In this document: positions 42,719 through 50,243 of the stretch, in pieces
Numbering within the stretch: the stretch's first letter is position 1
Layout of the letters: every line of letters starts with the position of its first letter
Assembly (NCBI GenBank): GCA_964535215.1
Contig: CAZHST010000007.1
Span: forward strand, 1 to 64,000
Direction of reading: 5' to 3'
Length of the DNA: 64,000 nucleotides
Origin: JACQHM01 sp964535215
GTDB lineage: Bacteria; Methylomirabilota; Methylomirabilia; Methylomirabilales; JACQHM01
The notes under the pieces: generated by a model
Seen by the model: only the letters and a program-made list of their open reading frames with translations
Told to the model about the DNA's origin: nothing
The model's database searches: none
Position numbers and translations under genes: made by a program

Positions 42719-43840
42719 CTAAGCGCTGTTAATGATCTCAGCAGGGGAAACAGGGGTGAGACCGTGGGCTTCGGCCACGGCTGGATGGGTGATCCGGCCA
42801 AGGGCCACATTCAGCCCGGCGGCGAGTTCCTGATGCCTCCTGAGGGCCTGCCGCCAGCCTTTGGTGGCAATCTCCAGGATATAGGGGAGGGTCGCGTTGG
42901 TCAGGGCAAAGGTGGCCGTCCGGGAGAAGGCCCCCGGCATGTTGGCAACGCAGTAGTGAAGGATGCCATCCACCTGATAGACTGGGTCCGCGTGGGTGGT
43001 CGGGCGGGTCGTCTCGACGCACCCCCCCTGATCCACCGAGACATCCACGATGACCGCCCCGGGCCTCATAAGGGAGAGCATCGAGCGGGTGACCAAACGG
43101 GGTGTCCTGGCCCCGGGGATCAACACGGCACCGATCAGGAGATCAGCCCGCTTCAGGCACTCCTCCAGGCTCATGGCGTTGGACATCAGGGTGGTGACGT
43201 TCTCCGGCAGAAGCTCATCCAACCACCGCATCCTGACCGGGTTCACCTCCAAGAGGTAGACCCAGGCCCCCATCCCGGCCGCGACCTTGGCGGCGTTGTA
43301 GCCTACCGTCCCGCCTCCCAGGATGACCACGGTGGCCGGCGGGACCCCCGGCACCCCCCCGATCAAAACCCCTCGCCCCCCCAGGGGCTTGGAAAGGTAA
43401 TACGCCCCCACGTGGACGCTCATCCTCCCGGCAATCTCGCTCATCGGCTCTAAAAGGGGTTTCCTCCCATCCGGGGTTTCAACGGTTTCGTAGGCAATCC
43501 CAATGACCTTCTTCGCCAGCAGGACCTTGGTGAGTTCGGGGGCAGGGGCGAGGTGGAGGTAGGTGAAGAGGATCTGCCCTTCCCGAAGCAGATCGTATTC
43601 ACCGGGGAGGGGTTCCTTGACCTTACAGATCAGCTCCGCCTCGGCGTAGAGCTGTCTTGCGCTAGGGAGGATCTCCGCCCCCACCTTCCGGTAGGCCTCA
43701 TCCGAGAAACCGGAGCCCTCCCCCGCCCCCTGTTCCACCAGGACCCGGTGCCCCCGGGCCCGAAGGGCCTGGACCCCGGCCGGGATGATCGCCACCCGGT
43801 ACTCCTGCTCTTTGATCTCCTTGGGAACCCCGATGATCAT
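42719..43840 (-). CDS. ald: Alanine dehydrogenase
   Basis: 373 residues, full length. Interconverts L-alanine and pyruvate with NAD. MIIGVPKEIKEQEYRVA start, substrate Lys in CKVKEPLPGEY, His in YLHLAPAPEL, Rossmann GGGTVGYNAAKVAAGMGA, and VDVSVDQGGCVETTRPTTH are all conserved. Start ATG at 43840 has a GGGGGG run upstream. A TTGACA at 43870-43875 (minus strand) lacks a good -10. First gene of a three-gene unit. It can feed alanine to pyruvate or make alanine under low-oxygen growth; which applies is unknown. Confidence 0.94.
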   Translation of the reverse strand: MIIGVPKEIKEQEYRVAIIPAGVQALRARGHRVLVEQGAGEGSGFSDEAYRKVGAEILPSARQLYAEAELICKVKEPLPGEYDLLREGQILFTYLHLAPAPELTKVLLAKKVIGIAYETVETPDGRKPLLEPMSEIAGRMSVHVGAYYLSKPLGGRGVLIGGVPGVPPATVVILGGGTVGYNAAKVAAGMGAWVYLLEVNPVRMRWLDELLPENVTTLMSNAMSLEECLKRADLLIGAVLIPGARTPRLVTRSMLSLMRPGAVIVDVSVDQGGCVETTRPTTHADPVYQVDGILHYCVANMPGAFSRTATFALTNATLPYILEIATKGWRQALRRHQELAAGLNVALGRITHPAVAEAHGLTPVSPAEIINSA

Positions 43841-43891
43841 CGAAACACCATCCCCCCTAGTTCTTCTCTTGTCAAACAGGGCACTCCCATC

Positions 43892-44208
43892 TCATTGCAG
43901 GCCAAGCGCGATGCGTAGCCGCTCATCCACCTTCGCCATCAACGGTGGGCTCAGCTCCCCGAGTTCTCCCAAGAGAAGACCCTTCTGAAGGGTAAACAGC
44001 TTGTCCAGCTTAATCCCTGAGGGACGTTTTAAGCCCGTCCCCTTGAAGTCAGGATCGGCCTCGCCAATCAGCAGGTCTGTCGTTAAAAGCGGCTCCCCTC
44101 TATATCTCCCGGACAGGTCTCAGGCGAGACAACGAGGGCTGGACGCCGTTTCTGTCCGGTAAGATCCGTGAAGGGGAGAACAGCCAGCACAACCGTCCCC
44201 CGCCTCAC
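43892..44208 (-). pseudogene. Decayed MazF/PemK-type toxin
   Basis: From GTG at 44208 the first frame reads a normal MazF N-terminus (VRRGTVVLAVLPFTDLTG and KRRPALVVSPETCPGDI), then hits TAA at 44083-44085 after 41 codons. The rest of the fold continues in another frame as TDLLIGEADPDFKGTGL, then KRPSGIKLDKLFTL and GELGELSPPLMAKV, and stops at 43892. The total length of 317 is not a multiple of three, and the beta-strand usually found between the two parts (about 10-15 residues) is missing, so a frame-shifting deletion has occurred. The start overlaps the antitoxin stop as GTGA. An endoribonuclease in origin; now almost surely inactive. Confidence 0.85.
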
Positions 44209-44519
44209 CGGTAGCGCTCCCGCAGATCCGCTTCTGTGTAAAGGTCCTCTTCCTTTGCCACGAAGTCGAGGGCCCCGCTTTTAAGTGCTGCCAGCATCCC
44301 CTCCAGGCTGGCCAGATGGTCTGGCTTGGGTTCGATGCCGTATTGTCGCAGAACACCAGGGGCATCCGCCAGCGAAGAGAGCCCCGCCTCCAGAGCGAAG
44401 CCGGACAGGTCGAGTTCTCCTCGTCTATAACGGTCTGCGGCTAGAATTTCCTTGCCCAATTGCCGGATTTGCTCAGGGGAAAGCCTTGAAAGCTGCCGTC
44501 GGAGTTGTTCAACCTTCAT
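44205..44519 (-). CDS. Antitoxin partner of the decayed MazF-type toxin
   Basis: 104 residues from ATG at 44519, preferred over 44546 because GAGG lies upstream. N-terminal helix (LRRQLSRLSPEQIRQLG), a middle segment (RYRRGELDLSGFALEAGLSSL) that recalls the UPF0175 helix-turn-helix, and an acidic C-terminus (AKEEDLYTEADLRERYR) of the kind that inserts into a toxin. Its stop overlaps the toxin start by 4 bases, the typical antitoxin-first arrangement. The open frame is intact although the toxin is broken. The family assignment is tentative. Confidence 0.65.
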   Translation of the reverse strand: MKVEQLRRQLSRLSPEQIRQLGKEILAADRYRRGELDLSGFALEAGLSSLADAPGVLRQYGIEPKPDHLASLEGMLAALKSGALDFVAKEEDLYTEADLRERYR

Positions 44520-44574
44520 CGCTAAAACCTCACTCACATCACTCATGACAGCGATTCGTCATCCAGGTCCAGCT

Positions 44575-44585
44575 AGATATTATCT
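44575..44585. promoter_or_regulatory. Palindrome upstream of the antitoxin gene
   Basis: AGATA-T-TATCT, a perfect 11-base palindrome in an AT-rich spot about 56 bases before the antitoxin start. Antitoxins often repress their own promoter through such sites. No clear promoter boxes were found around it. Confidence 0.35.
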
Positions 44586-44630
44586 CATCCAGGGAGAAGA
44601 CCTCGCAGGCCAGAGTCACTCCCCGGATGG

Positions 44631-45476
44631 CTATATGCCCCAGTCCCGGGGATACCGGAAGTCCCTGTCAATGGTCCGGTAGGAGATCTTCGCAATCAGG
44701 GGGAGGCGGCGCTTGTACTGGGAGGCTTGGACCTTGGCAAACACACCCTTGACGAAGCGCTCGTCGAAGCCGGAGGCGACAAGATCGGCGATCTCGTACC
44801 GCTTGTCAATCATGAGATAAAGGACCTGGTCCACCTGCTCGTAGGTAAACCCCAGTTCCTCCTCGTCCGTCTGTCCCACCCAGAGGTCGGCCGAGGGCTT
44901 TTTTTGGACGATCACCTCGGGGACCCCTACATGGCGGGCAAGCTGACGGACCTGGGTCTTGAAGAGGTCGCCTAAGGGGTTGATGGCCGAGGCCATATCG
45001 CCATAGAGGGTCCCATAGCCCAGCATGAGCTCCGTCTTGTTACTGGTCCCTAAGACCAGGGCGTGGAGGGCGGCGGACTGGTCGAAGAGGATGGTCATCC
45101 GTTCCCTGGCCATCTTGTTCCCTCTCCGGATGTGATCCGCCTCGGGGAAGCGATCGAAGTAGGCATCAATTTGGGGGGTGATGTCAATCTGCATGGCATT
45201 GATCTTCAAACGATCCACCACCAGCCTGGCATGTTCAACGCTCTCCGGGCTGCTGGTCTTATACGGCATCAGGACCCCCCAGACGTTGTCGGGGCCCAGG
45301 GCCTCGGCGGCCAGATACGCCGAGAGGGAGGAGTCCACCCCCCCCGAGAGGCCCACCACGACCCGATGGAAGCCAGCCTTTGTCACCTCATCCTTGATGA
45401 ACCCGACGAGGACCTCCCGGACGATCTCGACGTTCAACGACAGGTCAACCATTTCCGTTTTCCAGCCCCTCTTCAT
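44631..45476 (-). CDS. nadE: NAD synthetase, ammonia-dependent type chain
   Basis: 281 residues. Amidates deamido-NAD using ATP. P-loop-like SGGVDSS at about 45-51, TSNKTELMLGYGTLYGDMA (NAD/ATP site) and a C-terminal substrate segment (KPSADLWVGQTDEEELGFTYE). It lacks the N-terminal glutaminase domain of the long enzyme, but the adjacent upstream gene encodes a protein of just that kind, so the two probably form a glutamine-dependent synthetase from separate chains. 26 bases separate them. An alternative start at the ninth codon is possible. Confidence 0.92.
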   Translation of the reverse strand: MKRGWKTEMVDLSLNVEIVREVLVGFIKDEVTKAGFHRVVVGLSGGVDSSLSAYLAAEALGPDNVWGVLMPYKTSSPESVEHARLVVDRLKINAMQIDITPQIDAYFDRFPEADHIRRGNKMARERMTILFDQSAALHALVLGTSNKTELMLGYGTLYGDMASAINPLGDLFKTQVRQLARHVGVPEVIVQKKPSADLWVGQTDEEELGFTYEQVDQVLYLMIDKRYEIADLVASGFDERFVKGVFAKVQASQYKRRLPLIAKISYRTIDRDFRYPRDWGI

Positions 45477-45502
45477 CGGTCATGAAGCCCAGCCTCCCCG
45501 GA

Positions 45503-46360
45503 TCATCGGAACTGCCCCTGGATCCGTTTGAGCTCCCGGATCGTCAAGTCCAGCTTCTCATCCCGGAGCATCGGGTTCATCGTCCTGACCCTTCTTAGCT
45601 CACCAGGGTCAATGGTGGCAAAGAGAAGGCCCGGGTGGAGATATTCAGCCTTGGCGAGGCACTCTCCCGAGGGGCTGATCACCTCGGACCCGCCCCAGAA
45701 GCAGGCCCCGTCCTCGTAACCGATCCTGTTAGCGTACACCACATAGACGGTGAAGAGCTGGGCGTAGGCGCGGTTGATCAGTTCCCAGGCCTTGGCGTTG
45801 GCGAAGATCCCCTCGTGGGGGGTTCCACGGCCGGGGGATGCCGAGGGGACGAGGAAGAGCTCGGCCCCGTCTAAGGCGGCAATGTAGGCGGCGGAGGGGT
45901 GCCACATATCTTCACAGACAAGGATGGCCATTCGACCGAAAGAGGTGTCGAAGGCCCGGACCGTGTCCCCCTCGGCCAGATACCGCTGCTCGTCAAAGAT
46001 CCCGTAGGTGGGGAGGTAGACCTTCCGATGGAGGTGCTTCACCTCTCCCCCCTCCAGGAACAGGGCTGCGTTGTGGAAAAAGTAGCCGGGCGCCTCTTCA
46101 ACGAAGCCGACGATCATGGCGATCCGGCGGCTTAACTCCCTTAAAGGGGTAAGGACTGGGCTTTCGGGGGTCAAGGCAACGGAGGGGACCAAGTCCTTCA
46201 GGAAGTAGCCGGTCAGGCTCAGCTCGGGGAAGACCAGGAGATCGGCCCCTTCCGCGATGGCCTCTTCGGCGAGCTTCTCGTGGAGGGAGAGGTTCCGCTC
46301 CAGGTCTCCCAGGGCCGGCTTGAGCTGCGCGATGGCGATCTTGAAGCTCCGCCCCATCAC
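45503..46360 (-). CDS. Nitrilase-superfamily amidohydrolase, probable glutaminase partner of NadE
   Basis: 285 residues. The catalytic Glu-Lys-Cys triad is seen in LLVFPELSLTGY, HLHRKVYLPTYG and AILVCEDMWHPS. The sequence is closest to the glutaminase half of long NadE and to stand-alone omega-amidase-like proteins. Located directly before nadE on the same strand, so supply of ammonia from glutamine to NadE is the best-supported role; an independent amidase is the alternative. The start ATG at 46360 follows its own promoter. Confidence 0.85.
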   Translation of the reverse strand: MMGRSFKIAIAQLKPALGDLERNLSLHEKLAEEAIAEGADLLVFPELSLTGYFLKDLVPSVALTPESPVLTPLRELSRRIAMIVGFVEEAPGYFFHNAALFLEGGEVKHLHRKVYLPTYGIFDEQRYLAEGDTVRAFDTSFGRMAILVCEDMWHPSAAYIAALDGAELFLVPSASPGRGTPHEGIFANAKAWELINRAYAQLFTVYVVYANRIGYEDGACFWGGSEVISPSGECLAKAEYLHPGLLFATIDPGELRRVRTMNPMLRDEKLDLTIRELKRIQGQFR

Positions 46361-46380
46361 AAACCTTTTGGAGGGGGTGC

Positions 46381-46409
46381 TTGACTTTGCAGCCTTAATC
46401 TACTACAGT
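46381..46409 (+). promoter_or_regulatory. Promoter of the small HEAT-repeat gene
   Basis: TTGACT at 46381-46386, 17-base spacer, TACAGT at 46404-46409. Leader of about 28 bases. Overlaps the opposite promoter at 46397-46425. Confidence 0.6.
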
Positions 46410-46425
46410 TTCCGCTAAAAGACAA
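46397..46425 (-). promoter_or_regulatory. Promoter of the NAD synthetase pair
   Basis: Minus strand TTGTCT (46425-46420), 17-base spacer, TAGATT (46402-46397). The -10 boxes of this and the plus-strand promoter are one base apart, so simultaneous occupancy by two polymerases is unlikely. Confidence 0.55.
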
Positions 46426-46443
46426 GGTGGGAGGAGGGCTGGT

Positions 46444-47028
46444 ATGCCCACTGTCCGGGAGGAGATTGCGGGCCGGCTGCTGCCGCTTTTGAACGATGCA
46501 AGTGAGGAGGTCCGAAAGGCCGCCGCTTTTGCCCTGGAGCGGTTGGAAAGTCTGAAGGCCGTCGAAGCCTTGAAGGAGAGTCTGGCCCGGGGGAACAAGC
46601 TCCAAAAGCTTAAGGCCCTCTATGCCCTGGGGACCCTTCGGGACGAGCGGGCCATGGCGGCAGTCGTCGGGGCGCTCAAGTCGGAAGAGGTGGACATCAG
46701 GGCAGCGGCCATCCGGGCGATGGCCTCCTGGGACGAGCGGGCCATCAGCCCCCTGTTGGAGGCCCTGGACGATCCCAGCCTTGATGTCAGGATCCTGGCC
46801 GTCGAAGCCCTGGGGAGGTTCCGGGACAGGCGGTTGACCGAGGTGATGCTCTCCCTTTTGGAAGGGGAGGAGGATGAGCTCCGGGGGAAGGCCATTGAGG
46901 CGCTGGGGGGGATCGGTGACATCAGGGCCAAGGACTTTCTCGTCAACCTCCTTCAGGACCCGAATCCCTCCATCCGCGCCAAGGCTGCCCGGGCCCTGGG
47001 GGAGCTGGAGCTCCCGTCATCGGCCTGA
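46444..47028 (+). CDS. HEAT-repeat protein
   Basis: 194 residues made almost wholly of HEAT/PBS-lyase-type repeats of about 31 residues, each with a pattern like VRKAAAFALERLES or IRAAAIRAMASWDE. About six repeats form a curved alpha solenoid, a protein-binding scaffold. No signal peptide. Convergent with the HD-GYP gene, with 2 bases between stops, and next to a second HEAT protein in the same cluster, which suggests a common signalling assembly; this is inference. Confidence 0.85.
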   Translation: MPTVREEIAGRLLPLLNDASEEVRKAAAFALERLESLKAVEALKESLARGNKLQKLKALYALGTLRDERAMAAVVGALKSEEVDIRAAAIRAMASWDERAISPLLEALDDPSLDVRILAVEALGRFRDRRLTEVMLSLLEGEEDELRGKAIEALGGIGDIRAKDFLVNLLQDPNPSIRAKAARALGELELPSSA

Positions 47029-47030
47029 TG

Positions 47031-48413
47031 TTACCCCAGGTAAGGGTCCAGATCAAGGTTCAGGGTGGCGGGATCCACGGAGAGGAGGATGGAGCGCTTG
47101 AAAGCCCCTGTGGCCTCGTCCTTCTCCGTAAGGTCCACCTCCCCCTCGAGCCTCCTCCCGGTCCGGTCCAGGAGCAGTTGGACCACCGGGCGGGTGCTGT
47201 CATTGGGGTTTGGCCTGGTGACGACGGCCAGCTCCCCTGTACTCAGCCGCACCACCGCCCCCACCGGGTAGATCCCCAACATCCTGATGAAATTCTCTAA
47301 CAGCTCCGGGTCGAATACCTTCCCTGACAAGGAGCGCATCCGCTCGATGGCTTTTGCCGGCTCCATGGCGTTCTGGTAAGGGCGGACCGTTGTCATGGCG
47401 TCGTAGGCGTCGGCGATGGTCACCAGCGCGCTTAAGAAGCTCGGCTCCTTCTCCGGCTCCAGGGAAGGGTAGCCGGTCCGGTCGTACCGGATATGATGCT
47501 CCTTGATCACAGCCAGGGTATTGGGGTTGGTGTTCCCCATCTTCTCCATGATCTTCACCCCGTCCACGGGGTGCCTCTTCACATAGCGCCACTCCTCCTC
47601 GGAGAGATCCCTCGGCTTCTTCAAGATCGCATCCGGCCAGTTGACCTTCCCCAGGTCATGGAGGAAGGCGCCGAGGCCCAGCTCGAAGAGGGCCTCCTTG
47701 CTTAAGCCGAGGAACTGCCCCAGGGCAAGGGAGAGGATGCCCACGTTCACCGAGTGGGTGAACAGGTACTCGTCGTAGCTTTTGATCATGGTGAGGGCGA
47801 TGAGGGCATATTTGTGATCGAGGATGCCATCCACCATGGCCTTCACCATGGGCGGGAACTGCTCGTTGGACGGGACCTTGCCCATCCGGGCCTCCTGCAT
47901 GATCTGCCTCACCACCCCGAGGGCGCGCTGGTAAAGGATCCGGGCCTGCTTTCTCTCGTGGTCCTCTTCGATCTCCCCCTCGCCTTCCCGGGGCTCCCCA
48001 GGGGAGACGACGATGATGTGCCGGACCCCCTTCTGGGTCAGGACCTCCTTCATGCCGCCGGCCTCCTTAATCAGGGAGGCATCGGTCGAGAGGGTCTCGA
48101 CCAAGAGCTGGAGCTCCCCGCCGGTCACCCCTCGAAGGAACGTGAGGCCTTCCACCTCCCGGGCCTTCAAGCGGTCCATAAAGGAGCCGAAGAGCTCGGC
48201 CGATCCCTTGACGGGTACCCCTGCCAGGAGGAGGGACCCCTCAACGAGGCCCATCGTGACCTGTTCCTCCTCCTGAAAGATCTCCCTGAGGACCTGTTCG
48301 GCTGCGGTGAGGAACCTGGTAGAGGCGGGGTGGGTGGACGGGTAGAGGGCGAGGCTCCTGACGGCCCCGTTGAGATGCCTGATAAGATTTTCCAACCTCT
48401 CCATGGGATCCAT
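47031..48413 (-). CDS. HD-GYP domain protein, probable c-di-GMP phosphodiesterase
   Basis: 460 residues. Residues 1-140 form a domain also present at the start of the neighbouring HEAT protein (YPSTHPA and QKGVRHI as anchors). The HD-GYP domain follows (about 180-390): HSVNVG, FLHDLGK (metal-binding HD pair), KRHPVDG, and HHIRYDRTGYP. The last departs from the canonical HHExxDGxGYP at two positions, so activity may be altered. A C-terminal module (VGAVVRLSTGELAVVTR) is the usual HD-GYP tail. No membrane segment. Starts 16 bases after the HEAT gene. Confidence 0.85.
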   Translation of the reverse strand: MDPMERLENLIRHLNGAVRSLALYPSTHPASTRFLTAAEQVLREIFQEEEQVTMGLVEGSLLLAGVPVKGSAELFGSFMDRLKAREVEGLTFLRGVTGGELQLLVETLSTDASLIKEAGGMKEVLTQKGVRHIIVVSPGEPREGEGEIEEDHERKQARILYQRALGVVRQIMQEARMGKVPSNEQFPPMVKAMVDGILDHKYALIALTMIKSYDEYLFTHSVNVGILSLALGQFLGLSKEALFELGLGAFLHDLGKVNWPDAILKKPRDLSEEEWRYVKRHPVDGVKIMEKMGNTNPNTLAVIKEHHIRYDRTGYPSLEPEKEPSFLSALVTIADAYDAMTTVRPYQNAMEPAKAIERMRSLSGKVFDPELLENFIRMLGIYPVGAVVRLSTGELAVVTRPNPNDSTRPVVQLLLDRTGRRLEGEVDLTEKDEATGAFKRSILLSVDPATLNLDLDPYLG

Positions 48414-48429
48414 CGCCTTTGTCCCTCTT

Positions 48430-50136
48430 CTAGGGCGCCTGCCCGAAATGCTGCTCCAGGGCCTGGAGGCAGGCCTGCCGGACCCTGCCGCGGAAGGCTT
48501 CCGCCGCAGCCTTTAACACCTCGAAGGCCTCGGCCGTCCTCATCCTTCCCAGGGCCGCCGCGGCCGCTACCCTGAGCTCCTCCTGGGTGTGGCTTCTCAA
48601 CCAACCGGGCCGCCTCAGGAGGGTGGAGAGGAGCCGAAAGGCTTGAGCGCCGCCCAGTTGTCCCAAGGCGGCAATCGCCGCCTTCTGCAAATCCAGATCC
48701 TTGGGCTTTGAGGCAATCTCGATTAGGGCAGGGATCGCCCTGGTCTCTTTCAGGGTACCCAGGGCGGCGATGGAGGACTGGCACACCACAGGATCCTGAT
48801 CGTGGAGGGCCTCCAGCAGGGGCGCCGAAACCTTCTGACCCCCGATCCGGCTCAGGGCCCTCACCACCTCTCTCCGGACCCGGTGGTCCTCATGTTTGAG
48901 CGGCCCGGCCAGGAGGTCGACGGCCTCCTCCGCCCTGAGCTCCCCCAGAATAAGGGCAACGTTCCGCACCACGTACCAGCGGGGGTCCTCGAGGGCCTTT
49001 AAGAGGAGAGGGACGGCATCCTTCCCCTGTCGGATCAAGGCCGTGATCAGCCGACGTCGGGCTGAACGATCCTCTTCTTTTTTTAAGCGTTCCAAAAGGG
49101 GGGAAACCGCCCTGGTCCCTAAAGTGGCGAGGAGGTACAGCAGCTCGTCATGGGGGGTGTCCTTGAAGCAGAGCTCATCGATCAGGAACCCGATCCCTTT
49201 CTCATCAGCCATCCGACCGATCGCCTCCTCCGCCAAACCCTTACACCCGGAGGACTTCGGGTGTAAAGGATGGATGTGGAGGGCAAAGCTGGAGAGGATC
49301 TTGAGAAAGGTGGGGAGATCCCTTGCCTCCTTGGCTTTTTCTGCAAAGGTCTCAAGCCTCCCCGCGAGGTACTGGTACTCCCTTGGTTCCTCAGTAGCCT
49401 CCAACCGCTCCAGAAGCCTTTCCACGTCCTCCGGCTCTTCAGGGCGGAGGGGGAGAGGAGGCGTCACCGTGGAGGAGGCCTCAAAACCGTAGCCTAACTC
49501 CAGGACATCCTCCAGGGAGGTTTCCTGGAGGGGCTGGCCTGTCTCCTGGAACGGGGGTTCACCCGGCCCCCCGGGAGGGGAGGAGAGAGTTTCCAACCCC
49601 CCTTCTTGTTCAGAGGCCCTCCAGCCCTCCTCGGCTTTGACCCCTTTCCCCCGGAGCCCATCCTCTCCATGGAACCTGAAGGTCAGCTCCTCGATCCTCA
49701 CATGTTTCACCCCCTGGTCTGAAAGCGCCTGCTTGAGGCCCCCCTTCTCCAGGAGCCGTTTGGGATCAACGAGGATGAGTCGCAGGAACTGTTCCACCTC
49801 CTCCGGGGAGGGGGTTCTTAAGACCTGGAGGGCCTGGACCTTTCGGAAGTAGAGGTCCAGGGCAAACGCCCGGAGCTGAGGGTTCCCCTCTCCGACCTTT
49901 TCCCCATCGTAGGAGAAGCCCTCCTTCGTCACCGTCAAGGTGAAGGAAGGGGTCTGCTCCAGGAGGCTTTCGAGCTGCATCACGGTGCGCTCCAAGGATT
50001 GCTTCAAGGCAGGATGGGTCGGGGGGTAGAAGGCCAGATCCCTGGTGGCCTTCTTCAGCGAGACCAGCGTTTCCTCGAGCCTTTTGAAGAACCCCCCTGG
50101 AGAGGGGCTCCAGGGATCTTTCGGGAGCGGCTCCAT
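48430..50136 (-). CDS. HEAT-repeat protein with the shared N-terminal domain
   Basis: 568 residues. Residues 1-150 resemble the N-terminal domain of the downstream HD-GYP protein (LAFYPPTHPALKQ; YDGEKVGEG; GGLKQALSDQGVKHVRI). A Pro/Glu-rich linker (about 165-225) leads to some ten HEAT-type repeats (about 250-565), for example DPRWYVVRNVALILGEL and DPVVCQSSIAALGTL. No catalytic motif. Probably a scaffold that binds the HD-GYP protein or shares its partners. Own promoter at 50202-50229. Confidence 0.8.
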   Translation of the reverse strand: MEPLPKDPWSPSPGGFFKRLEETLVSLKKATRDLAFYPPTHPALKQSLERTVMQLESLLEQTPSFTLTVTKEGFSYDGEKVGEGNPQLRAFALDLYFRKVQALQVLRTPSPEEVEQFLRLILVDPKRLLEKGGLKQALSDQGVKHVRIEELTFRFHGEDGLRGKGVKAEEGWRASEQEGGLETLSSPPGGPGEPPFQETGQPLQETSLEDVLELGYGFEASSTVTPPLPLRPEEPEDVERLLERLEATEEPREYQYLAGRLETFAEKAKEARDLPTFLKILSSFALHIHPLHPKSSGCKGLAEEAIGRMADEKGIGFLIDELCFKDTPHDELLYLLATLGTRAVSPLLERLKKEEDRSARRRLITALIRQGKDAVPLLLKALEDPRWYVVRNVALILGELRAEEAVDLLAGPLKHEDHRVRREVVRALSRIGGQKVSAPLLEALHDQDPVVCQSSIAALGTLKETRAIPALIEIASKPKDLDLQKAAIAALGQLGGAQAFRLLSTLLRRPGWLRSHTQEELRVAAAAALGRMRTAEAFEVLKAAAEAFRGRVRQACLQALEQHFGQAP

Positions 50137-50201
50137 TGGTCAACAATGCTCCTTCAGTCTCGCATTACCTGGCCGTCTGGGACCCGGGAATCTGTTCTTT
50201 A

Positions 50202-50229
50202 ACTGTAGCAAAAGTCGTGCCGTTGTCAA
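50202..50229 (-). promoter_or_regulatory. Promoter of the HEAT/HD-GYP operon
   Basis: Minus strand TTGACA (50229-50224), 16-base spacer, TACAGT (50207-50202). Leader of about 60 bases. It overlaps the intergenic space after priA. Confidence 0.65.
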
Positions 50230-50243
50230 TCAAATTGATGCCT

